Shown here piece after piece: positions 1 to 5,094 of a DNA stretch of 5,120 bases (position 1 is its first letter; each line of letters opens with the position of its first letter). The notes under the pieces are model-generated. The model searched no databases, was not told the DNA's origin, and saw only the letters and a list, made by a program, of their open reading frames with translations. Source of the stretch: Spirochaetota bacterium. GTDB lineage: Bacteria; Spirochaetota; UBA12135; COTS27. The stretch lies in contig JAUXHF010000158.1 in assembly GCA_030621685.1 (NCBI GenBank), positions 1-5,120 on the forward strand. The letters run 5' to 3'. Made by a program: the position numbers and the translations under genes.

Positions 1-3000
1 TCATTTTTGTATTTTTAAAGCGGGCATGGCTGCTAGAATCCAGCACTACAATTTTCTGGGCTAAGAGTTCAGTGGAAATATAAGCTTGCATAGTTTTTAC
101 GGCATGAATTATTTTCTGACTGCTGTTAAAATAGAGCTGGATTTTCTGGTTATATTCCAAATTCAAGTCTTTGCGTTTTTGCTGAACAAGATGGACAAAA
201 TCTCTTGCCATGCCCTCTTTTAGTAGGGCCTCGTCCAAAAGAGGGTTTATCTGGCAGCTAAATTCATTTTCGGTTTGCAATTTTAAGCTGGCATTCTTTT
301 CTCGCCGCAGGTCAACATCGTTTTTTTCTAAGACGATGGTCTCATTTTCTACGATAAGCTGAAATTCTCCAGCTTTTAAAAACGCCACAATTTCTTCATT
401 TCGCAGCTCCAGCAAGGCCTTGTTGATGGCTTTGACCTTGCTTCCGAAGCGAATGCCTAATACCTTGAAATTGGCTTTAGCCGAGTAGCGAACAAAAGCC
501 GTTTCATCGGTACTCAGATTTATTGTTTTCACATTAAGTTCATCAAGGAGTATCTCTTCATATGTCTTAAGTATTTGAGCGGCCTTGGCATGGCAGGAGA
601 TAACAAAGAGCTGGGAAAGCGGCTGGCGTACTTTGATGCCGGCCTCCAATCTGGAGGCCCTGCCAAGCCGGACAAGGGTATTTAAGATATCCACTTCTTC
701 TTCTAAGACCTTATCGATGGCCTCTGGTTTTGTTTTAGGAAAATCCTCAAGATGCACGGAGAGCTTGTCTTGCTTGGCTGGAAGCATGCTATAAATTTTC
801 TCTGCTAAAAACGGCATGAACGGAGCTAACACCAAGGCTATAGTTCTCATGACTTGAAATAAGGTACTGTAGGCGGCAAACTTATCGCCATCGGCTTTGT
901 TTTTCCAAAATCGTTTTCGAGAGCGGCGGATGTAAATATTCGTAAGCATATCTGTAAAAACGATAATTGGCTGTATAGCTTTGTAAAGCTCATAGGATTC
1001 CATGGCCTGGTTGACCTTGGCGACCATACTTTCTTTTTTAGATAAAATCCATTTATCTAAAGCACGTAGCTGAATTTCGGATTCTTTATTTGCAGCCTGC
1101 GTATAAGCCATGCTGCTATCCCATTTGTCCATGCTGGCATAGGTACAAAGAAATGAAAGAGAATTCCAAAGCGGTATCATAAGATGTCTTTGTATAAGCT
1201 CTAAGCCATGCTCACTGAAGTTTAGGTTTTCTCCTTTGAGCAGGCTTGAAGATATCAGGTAGCCTCTAAGGGCATCGGCTCCGTGTTTGCCAAGCACTAC
1301 CATGGGGTCGGGATAGTTTTTTAGGCGCTTAGACATCTTCTTGCCATCTTCTGCTAAAACAAGCCCGCTTACAATAACGTTTTTGAATGAACTTTTTTTG
1401 AACATGGCCGTAGAGATAACCAGCAAAGTGTAAAACCAGCCTCGGGTTTGGTCCAGGCCTTCAGAGATGAAGTCGGCAGGAAAACTATGCTCTAAACTTG
1501 CACTGTTTTCGAAAGGGTAATGCTGCATGGCTAGCGGCATGGAGCCGGATTCAAACCAACAATCAAGAATCTCGGGGATTCGCTTATAGGTTTTGCCATC
1601 TTTTTTGATAACCAGCTTATCCACATATTGTTTATGGAGGTTGGGAACTTTCTTGCCACAAGCGGCTTCTAGCTCGGCGAGGCTGCCAAAGCAGAGGATG
1701 CTATCATCTTCTTGGCAGCGCCATAAGGGCAGGGGCGTACCCCAGTAGCGATTACGGCTAATTGCCCAATTCTTGGCATCTTTTAGCCAATTGCCAAAAC
1801 GTCCTTCTTTGATATGCTTAGGAACCCATGTTACGCTCTTATTGCTTTTTACGAGGTCATCGCGAAAATCCTCTACCTTGACAAACCATGCCTGTATGGC
1901 CTTATACATAAGCGGCGTATCGGTTCGCCAGCAGAAGGGGTAGCTATGGTTGATGACGCTTTGCCGAAAAAGAAGCTGCCTGGCTTTAAGATCTTTGATA
2001 ATGACCTTGTCGGCTGCTTTGAAATGGAGGCCGGCTACCAAGCTGGCCTCTGCTTTGAATACTCCATCGTTATTAATGGGGTCGAAAACAGGGAGCTTGT
2101 TTTCTTTGTTCATGCCAATACGAAGATCATCTTCACCAAAGGCAGGAGCGCAATGTACTATGCCCGTACCCTCGCTTTCGCTGACAAAATCATCTAGGAT
2201 AACTTGGAAGCAGTTTTCTGTGTTGTCGGCTAAGGCTAAGGTTTTAGTTGCGTAGCCAAATAGGGGCTGATAACGTTTTCCTTGAAGCTCGCTTCCTTTT
2301 TTCTCCTCAAGTATGCTGTAGCGCTGATTAGCTTGGGTTTTGCTAGCTACGGCTACTCCAGGTAAAGAGTTCTGGGGGGTTTGGGAGTTTTGGAGGTTCT
2401 GGGGGGTTTCTTGCTGGGCTGGATTATTTGCTAGCACTTGGGTAATCCAAGGCAGGCGATTTTTCGCACACCAAAACTTCTCTTGGCTTTGGCTATCGCA
2501 GACCAAGACGTAGGAGATTTTCGCTGAGGCAATAAGGGCCATGTTTGCTGGAAGCGTCCATGGCGTAGTTGTCCATGCCAGAAAATATTCCTTTTCTTTT
2601 CCTACGATGGGGAATTTAACGATTATGGAAGGGTCTTGCGTGTCTTGGTAGTTTAGGTTAGCTTCAAAATTCGAGAGTATTGTGGTAGCTTTCGATGAAT
2701 AAGGCACTACTTTAAACCCTTCAACAATAAGGCCTTTTTCATAAAGCTGTTTAAACACCCACCAAACGCTTTCCATGAAACGTATATCCATGCTGCGATA
2801 ATCGTTATCAAAATCCACCCAGCGACCAATACGTTTAATAGTTTGCTGCCATTCTTTAATATAGCGTAAGACAACACGGCTACATGCCTCGTTAAATTTT
2901 GCTATTCCGAAGGCTTGGATATCGGCGCTTGTTTTTAAGTTTAGCGATTTTTGAATTTCCATTTCCACGGGAATCCCATGGCAATCCCAGCCAAAACGTC

Positions 3001-3244
3001 TTTCCACGTAGTAACCGCGCATGCTGTAATATCTTGGAACGATATCTTTTATACAGCTAGCTAGAATATGTCCGTAATGTGGCAATCCGGTAGCGAAGGG
3101 CGGGCCATCATAAAATATGTAGGCTTGGTTTTGTTTTCGCTGGTCTAGCGATTTCTGGAAAATTTTCTTTTCTTCCCAAAAACGAAGTATGTCTTCTTCT
3201 TGTTCAGCAAAAGAAATCTTATTGCTTAAGGCTTCTAATATCAT
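1..3244 (-). CDS. ileS: Isoleucyl-tRNA synthetase, long (eukaryote-like, chlamydial-type) form; C-terminal end lies outside the window
   Basis: This cytoplasmic enzyme charges tRNA-Ile with isoleucine and edits mischarged valine. The frame is open from the ATG at 3242-3244 to the left edge (1081 codons) with no stop or frameshift; the HIGH and KMSKS motifs lie in one frame. Visible signatures are: GLPHYGH at residues 53-59 (HIGH motif); RRFGWDCHG just after it; WTTTPWTLPAN near 224-234 and GTGIVHCAPAFGEDD ending near 373 (CP1 editing domain); DCWFESGSM at 561-569; GLDQTRGWF from about 596; and KMSKR at 636-640. A helical anticodon-binding region follows. Family members run roughly 1030-1100 residues, so little should be missing. 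A Gln/Asn/Pro-rich insert lies near 271-305. An upstream in-frame TAG at 3275-3277 limits alternative starts. No Shine-Dalgarno sequence sits at normal spacing. Enzymes of this type are often poorly inhibited by mupirocin; that is family knowledge, not shown here. Confidence 0.97.
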   Translation of the reverse strand, partial: MILEALSNKISFAEQEEDILRFWEEKKIFQKSLDQRKQNQAYIFYDGPPFATGLPHYGHILASCIKDIVPRYYSMRGYYVERRFGWDCHGIPVEMEIQKSLNLKTSADIQAFGIAKFNEACSRVVLRYIKEWQQTIKRIGRWVDFDNDYRSMDIRFMESVWWVFKQLYEKGLIVEGFKVVPYSSKATTILSNFEANLNYQDTQDPSIIVKFPIVGKEKEYFLAWTTTPWTLPANMALIASAKISYVLVCDSQSQEKFWCAKNRLPWITQVLANNPAQQETPQNLQNSQTPQNSLPGVAVASKTQANQRYSILEEKKGSELQGKRYQPLFGYATKTLALADNTENCFQVILDDFVSESEGTGIVHCAPAFGEDDLRIGMNKENKLPVFDPINNDGVFKAEASLVAGLHFKAADKVIIKDLKARQLLFRQSVINHSYPFCWRTDTPLMYKAIQAWFVKVEDFRDDLVKSNKSVTWVPKHIKEGRFGNWLKDAKNWAISRNRYWGTPLPLWRCQEDDSILCFGSLAELEAACGKKVPNLHKQYVDKLVIKKDGKTYKRIPEILDCWFESGSMPLAMQHYPFENSASLEHSFPADFISEGLDQTRGWFYTLLVISTAMFKKSSFKNVIVSGLVLAEDGKKMSKRLKNYPDPMVVLGKHGADALRGYLISSSLLKGENLNFSEHGLELIQRHLMIPLWNSLSFLCTYASMDKWDSSMAYTQAANKESEIQLRALDKWILSKKESMVAKVNQAMESYELYKAIQPIIVFTDMLTNIYIRRSRKRFWKNKADGDKFAAYSTLFQVMRTIALVLAPFMPFLAEKIYSMLPAKQDKLSVHLEDFPKTKPEAIDKVLEEEVDILNTLVRLGRASRLEAGIKVRQPLSQLFVISCHAKAAQILKTYEEILLDELNVKTINLSTDETAFVRYSAKANFKVLGIRFGSKVKAINKALLELRNEEIVAFLKAGEFQLIVENETIVLEKNDVDLRREKNASLKLQTENEFSCQINPLLDEALLKEGMARDFVHLVQQKRKDLNLEYNQKIQLYFNSSQKIIHAVKTMQAYISTELLAQKIVVLDSSSHARFKNTKM
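2369..2409 (-). repeat. Short direct repeat encoding a TPQN-type low-complexity insert in the IleS editing domain
   Basis: A 14-base sequence (plus strand GTTCTGGGGGGTTT) occurs at 2369-2382 and again exactly at 2396-2409, 27 bases or nine codons apart. On the ileS strand the copies encode TPQN at residues 280-283 and 289-292, within a stretch rich in Gln, Asn, Pro and Ser from about residue 271. The frame is kept, so the gene is not broken. It lies between the TTTPWTLP and GTGIVHCAP elements of the CP1 domain, where family members have a variable linker. Growth by slippage or short tandem duplication is likely. Confidence 0.8.
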
Positions 3245-3293
3245 TTTTACAATATTTTTTGTACAGATTTCCTGCTAACCTGCGTTCCATATA

Positions 3294-3318
3294 TAGAAAG
3301 TAGCTAAATATCTTTCTA
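3294..3318. repeat. Inverted repeat in the ileS leader
   Basis: TAGAAAG at 3294-3300 and CTTTCTA at 3312-3318 are perfect complements separated by 11 bases. The element lies downstream of the proposed ileS transcription start, so it would form a small, A/U-rich hairpin in the leader RNA about 50 bases before the start codon. It could equally be an operator or chance in AT-rich DNA. There is no terminator-like U-run after it on the ileS strand. Confidence 0.3.
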
Positions 3319-3340
3319 AAAATTATTGAATCTATAGGAA

Positions 3341-3369
3341 ATTATAAAGAAAAACGAGCGTTTTGTAAA
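3341..3369 (-). promoter_or_regulatory. Sigma-70-type promoter for ileS
   Basis: Read on the minus strand, the -35 hexamer TTTACA (plus 3364-3369) matches five of six consensus bases. After exactly 17 bases comes a perfect TATAAT -10 hexamer (plus 3341-3346). Transcription would start near 3333-3335, giving a leader of about 90 bases before the ileS ATG. Position, spacing and orientation all fit. AT-rich DNA gives chance matches, but one this close to consensus is the best in the region. Confidence 0.65.
3351..3364. promoter_or_regulatory. Palindrome in the spacer of the ileS promoter, possible operator
   Basis: AAAACG at 3351-3356 and CGTTTT at 3359-3364 form a perfect inverted repeat around AG. 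It fills most of the space between the proposed -10 and -35 hexamers of ileS and touches the last base of the -35. This is a classic place for a repressor site, or for a regulator that distorts the spacer. No regulator gene is in the window, so the function is inferred. Confidence 0.35.
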
Positions 3370-3439
3370 CTATTCTTTTATTTACTTTTTATTTGGCGAG
3401 GGCAGCTGCTGTTTTTTTTCTTTGTAGTTTGAATATATG

Positions 3440-3466
3440 AATTATAGTTATACTAACTAGCTAATT
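3440..3466. promoter_or_regulatory. Central dyad in the divergent region, possible regulator-binding site
   Basis: The inner arms TAGTTA (3445-3450) and TAACTA (3454-3459) are perfect complements around TAC. The outer arms AATTA (3440-3444) and TAATT (3462-3466) also pair, leaving a two-base GC offset on one side. In total, 11 base pairs of symmetry are centred near 3452, roughly midway between the two genes. A weak second ileS promoter would overlap it (minus strand TTTACA at 3473-3478, 17 bases, TAGTAT at 3450-3455). A site here could control either or both genes. Confidence 0.35.
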
Positions 3467-3477
3467 ATTATTGTAAA

Positions 3478-3514
3478 CAAATTAAATTTGAAATTTCGGC
3501 TTCTTATAAATAAT
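3478..3514 (+). promoter_or_regulatory. Weak candidate promoter region for msrBA
   Basis: A TTGAAA hexamer at 3488-3493 (five of six to the -35 consensus) is followed after 15 bases by AATAAT at 3509-3514 (five of six to the -10). That spacing is shorter than ideal. TATAAA at 3505-3510 is an alternative -10 with a poor -35. The inverted repeat CAAATT-A-AATTTG (3478-3490) overlaps the -35. Other -35-like hexamers, such as TTGACT at 3545, lack a partner at good spacing. The true promoter is therefore unsettled. Confidence 0.25.
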
Positions 3515-3653
3515 TTTCTTGGATTTCCCAAAACATGATAGTTTTTGACTTTTGATGTATCTCTAAACAAGCCCATATCTAAAAAAACCTATAAAATATT
3601 GAATTTATAAAAGAGCAAGCAAAAAGCAGTTAGAATTAGAATCAAAAAAATTT

Positions 3654-3657
3654 GGAG
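3654..3657 (+). promoter_or_regulatory. Ribosome binding site of msrB, decides the start
   Basis: GGAG lies 9 bases before the ATG at 3667. The TTG at 3652 also opens this reading frame, but it overlaps the GGAG and has no ribosome site of its own. The ATG also places the twin arginines at residues 3 and 4, as expected for a Tat signal. Confidence 0.75.
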
Positions 3658-3666
3658 AACAAAATT

Positions 3667-4362
3667 ATGGAAAGAAGAATATTTTTTAAAAAAATGGGAC
3701 TCTACGGCATAGGCGCTTATGGCGTAGCCGGTAGTTTTTCGCTATTGGGTTTATCGGGCTGTGGCAAAAAGATGCCTGAAGATGCAGGTGCTGGTATGAG
3801 CGAAAGTGCAGGTATGAGCGAAAATGCTGGTGCTGGCATGAGCGAAGGTGCTGGTATGAGCGAAAGTGCTGGTATGAGCGCAGGTGCAGAAACTAATATA
3901 AAACATAAAAATACGAAGGATGTATTCATGAGTAAAGAAAATTTAGAAACTTTAGACGGGGTCAATATTGAAAAACTTGTGTTAAGCGAATCTGAATGGA
4001 AGAAGAGGCTTGACAAGGAACAATTTCGTATTCTTAGGAAGGCGGGTACGGAAAGGCCTTTCACCTCAATTTTAAATGATGAAAAACGTAAAGGCGTATT
4101 TGTATGCGCCGGATGTGAGTTAGAAATATTCACTTCCGAAATGAAATATGATAGCGGCACGGGCTGGCCTAGTTTCTTTGAGCATATCAAGGGGCATGTA
4201 GAAACGAAATCGGATTATAAACTATTTATCAGGCGTGAAGAGTATCATTGTGCTCGCTGCGGTGGTCATCATGGGCATGTGTTTAATGATGGGCCTGCGC
4301 CTACCAATCAACGCTGGTGTAACAATGGGCTTGCCCTTCAATTTGTTGCTAAGCAAAGCTAA
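3667..4362 (+). CDS. msrB: Peptide-methionine (R)-S-oxide reductase MsrB, predicted Tat-exported lipoprotein
   Basis: MsrB reduces the R form of methionine sulfoxide in proteins, normally with electrons from thioredoxin-like donors. The 231-residue product starts with ERRIFFKK (twin arginines 3-4), then a Gly-rich weakly hydrophobic stretch and the lipobox LSGC at C32, indicating Tat export and lipid anchoring. Gly at +2 would favour the outer membrane in a diderm. Residues 40-74 are a methionine-rich repeat linker. The MsrB domain runs from about 102 to 226, with LSESEWKKRL, GTERPF, zinc pairs C147/C150 and C195/C198, GTGWPSF around W167, HHGHVFNDGP from 201, and catalytic C218 in RWCNN. The only other cysteine is the lipidated one, so no dedicated resolving cysteine is seen. 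msrA follows after 21 bases. An internal ATG at 3928 with its own Shine-Dalgarno could yield a 144-residue cytoplasmic form. Confidence 0.95.
   Translation: MERRIFFKKMGLYGIGAYGVAGSFSLLGLSGCGKKMPEDAGAGMSESAGMSENAGAGMSEGAGMSESAGMSAGAETNIKHKNTKDVFMSKENLETLDGVNIEKLVLSESEWKKRLDKEQFRILRKAGTERPFTSILNDEKRKGVFVCAGCELEIFTSEMKYDSGTGWPSFFEHIKGHVETKSDYKLFIRREEYHCARCGGHHGHVFNDGPAPTNQRWCNNGLALQFVAKQS
3784..3888 (+). repeat. Methionine-rich AGMSE repeat linker within msrB
   Basis: Two adjacent 42-base units (3784-3825 and 3826-3867) encode 14-residue blocks of the pattern AGAGMSExAGMSEx, followed by a partial third copy to 3888. The linker covers residues 40-74 and contains Met at 44, 50, 58, 64 and 70, spaced 6, 8, 6 and 6 residues. 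It is otherwise made of Ala, Gly, Ser, Glu and one Asn, so it should be flexible, acidic and exposed, tethering the enzyme to its lipid anchor. The near-identical DNA of the units indicates recent expansion, which makes length variation between strains likely. Confidence 0.85.
3916..3930 (+). promoter_or_regulatory. Internal ribosome binding site and in-frame ATG in msrB
   Basis: AAGGA at 3916-3920 is a strong Shine-Dalgarno match, 7 bases before an in-frame ATG at 3928-3930 (Met88). Starting there gives MSKENLETLDG and then the whole MsrB domain: 144 residues with no signal, lipobox or linker. This is the usual size of a cytoplasmic MsrB. It may be a working second start or the relic of the ancestral one. 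Confidence 0.5.
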
Positions 4363-4373
4363 ACTTAGAATAT

Positions 4374-4377
4374 GGAA
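4374..4377 (+). promoter_or_regulatory. Ribosome binding site of msrA, favours the ATG at 4384
   Basis: Three in-frame ATGs lie at 4372, 4378 and 4384. Only the last has a purine-rich GGAA at suitable spacing (6 bases). The first has only a poor TTAGAA upstream, and the second directly abuts the GGA. All three starts give the same signal peptide with a slightly longer or shorter basic N-terminus. The match is modest, so 4372 remains possible. Confidence 0.45.
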
Positions 4378-4383
4378 ATGAGC

Positions 4384-5067
4384 ATGAAAAATAAAATAAA
4401 AAAAGCAACCTTGAAAATATCAAGCAATAAAAGTAAGCTTTCAGCTATGCTACTGGTTATGGCGCTAGCTGTATTGAGTATTATGTTTGTGAATGCTGAG
4501 GAAAAACAGATGACCGAAGAAAACTCGTATAAGAAAATTGTTTTTGCAGGAGGCTGTTTTTGGTGTATGGAGCCGCCCTACGATAAAACAGCAGGAATTA
4601 TTAAAACGACTTCTGGCTATGCTGGCGGCACAGAGGACAATCCCAGCTATCAGCAAGTAGCTTCTGGCGCCACCAGCCACCGCGAGGCGATAGAGGTTGT
4701 CTACGACCCCAAAGTTGTAGATTACGAGAAGCTGCTTGAAATCTTCTGGTACAACATCGATCCTTTAGATGGCAGCGGGCAGTTCTGTGATAAAGGTTTT
4801 CAATATACCAGTGCAATTTTCTTCAACAACAGCAAAGAGCAAAAACTAGCCTTAGATTCGAAAGATTCGGCCATAGCTGCTATTAGCAAAAAAGGCGACT
4901 TCCAAACAGAAATCATTCCTTTCACTAACTTTTATCCCGCAGAAGACTACCACCAAGATTATTATAAATATAATAAGGTACGATATAAATTCTATCGTTT
5001 CAGTTGTGGTCGAGATAAACGTTTGAATAAACTCTGGGGCTCAAATGCCGGCGGCTTAAGCAGCTAA
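4384..5067 (+). CDS. msrA: Peptide-methionine (S)-S-oxide reductase MsrA, predicted secreted (Sec signal peptide)
   Basis: MsrA reduces the S form of methionine sulfoxide, complementing the MsrB encoded just upstream. With the start at 4384 the product has 227 residues (231 from 4372). A lysine-rich N-terminus is followed by a hydrophobic core at about residues 19-36 and a likely signal peptidase site after VNA (residue 38), so the enzyme should act outside the cytoplasm. The catalytic motif GCFWCMEPPYD has nucleophile C58, with C61 and E63 nearby. GYAGG, GSGQFCDKG (C135) and YPAEDYHQDYY follow in the usual order. C208 in RFSCGRDKRL is the likely resolving cysteine near the C-terminus. The catalytic domain is full length. 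The gene sits 21 bases after msrB, and the pair is probably one transcript. A second start at 4510 could give a 185-residue cytoplasmic form. Confidence 0.95.
   Translation: MKNKIKKATLKISSNKSKLSAMLLVMALAVLSIMFVNAEEKQMTEENSYKKIVFAGGCFWCMEPPYDKTAGIIKTTSGYAGGTEDNPSYQQVASGATSHREAIEVVYDPKVVDYEKLLEIFWYNIDPLDGSGQFCDKGFQYTSAIFFNNSKEQKLALDSKDSAIAAISKKGDFQTEIIPFTNFYPAEDYHQDYYKYNKVRYKFYRFSCGRDKRLNKLWGSNAGGLSS
4498..4512 (+). promoter_or_regulatory. Internal ribosome binding site and in-frame ATG in msrA
   Basis: GAGGA at 4498-4502 lies 7 bases before an in-frame ATG at 4510-4512 (Met43). It starts MTEENSYKKIVFAGGCFW, just past the predicted signal peptidase site. The resulting 185-residue protein would be a normal leaderless MsrA. 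This Shine-Dalgarno match is better than the one at the upstream start. The layout mirrors the internal site in msrB. Confidence 0.5.
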
Positions 5068-5090
5068 AACCGGGGGGTGTTGCTTTAAGC
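5054..5090. repeat. Imperfect dyad and short direct repeat at the end of msrA
   Basis: GCTTAAGC (5054-5061) and GCTTTAAGC (5082-5090) can pair with one bulged base across a 20-base loop. TTAAGCAG is also repeated directly at 5056-5063 and 5085-5092. The left arm overlaps the last msrA codons and no T-run follows, so this is not a convincing terminator. No better terminator for msrBA is visible before the window ends. Confidence 0.25.
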
Positions 5091-5094
5091 AGGC

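Larger units (their letters stand above)
3245..3666. other. Divergent AT-rich intergenic region between ileS and msrBA
   Basis: This stretch separates two outward-facing genes and should hold both of their promoters. I see a strong candidate ileS promoter, several inverted repeats (listed separately), and only weak candidates for the msrB promoter. No plus-strand gene is present: ATGs such as those at 3437 and 3535 lead to a stop within a few codons. I see no tRNA, no T-box leader with its conserved GGTGGNACC-like element upstream of ileS, and no insertion sequence. The octamer TTGTAAAC occurs at 3363-3370 and 3471-3478. The GCAGCTGC palindrome before a T-run near 3409-3419 has no room for a loop and follows no rightward gene, so I do not call it a terminator. 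Confidence 0.8.

Noticed and set aside
585..794. Short plus-strand open frame opposite the 3' part of ileS
   Set aside because: Antisense to conserved coding sequence, low-complexity Ser-rich product, no independent support.
1814..2197. 127-codon plus-strand open frame opposite ileS
   Set aside because: It lies wholly antisense to the conserved CP1 region of ileS, shows no recognisable domain and no ribosome site; it is a shadow of the synthetase coding sequence.
3219..3290. Minus-strand 23-codon leader frame (starts MERRLAGN) overlapping the ileS start
   Set aside because: It has no ribosome site and only one isoleucine codon, so there is no case for attenuation by Ile supply; short frames like this arise by chance.
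3245..3340. T-box riboswitch upstream of ileS
   Set aside because: The leader is only about 90 bases from the likely promoter, with no conserved T-box element and no terminator hairpin with U-run.
3403..3420. GCAGCTGC followed by a T-run as a terminator
   Set aside because: The palindrome leaves no room for a hairpin loop, and no rightward gene ends upstream of it.
3652..3666. TTG at 3652 as the msrB start
   Set aside because: It overlaps the GGAG that serves the ATG at 3667, and would add five residues before the Tat motif with no ribosome site of its own.
3717..4190. 157-codon minus-strand open frame opposite msrB
   Set aside because: Its repetitive Pro/Ala/Leu/Ser section is just the complement of the AGMSE repeat and of the MsrB domain, which has clear catalytic motifs on the plus strand.
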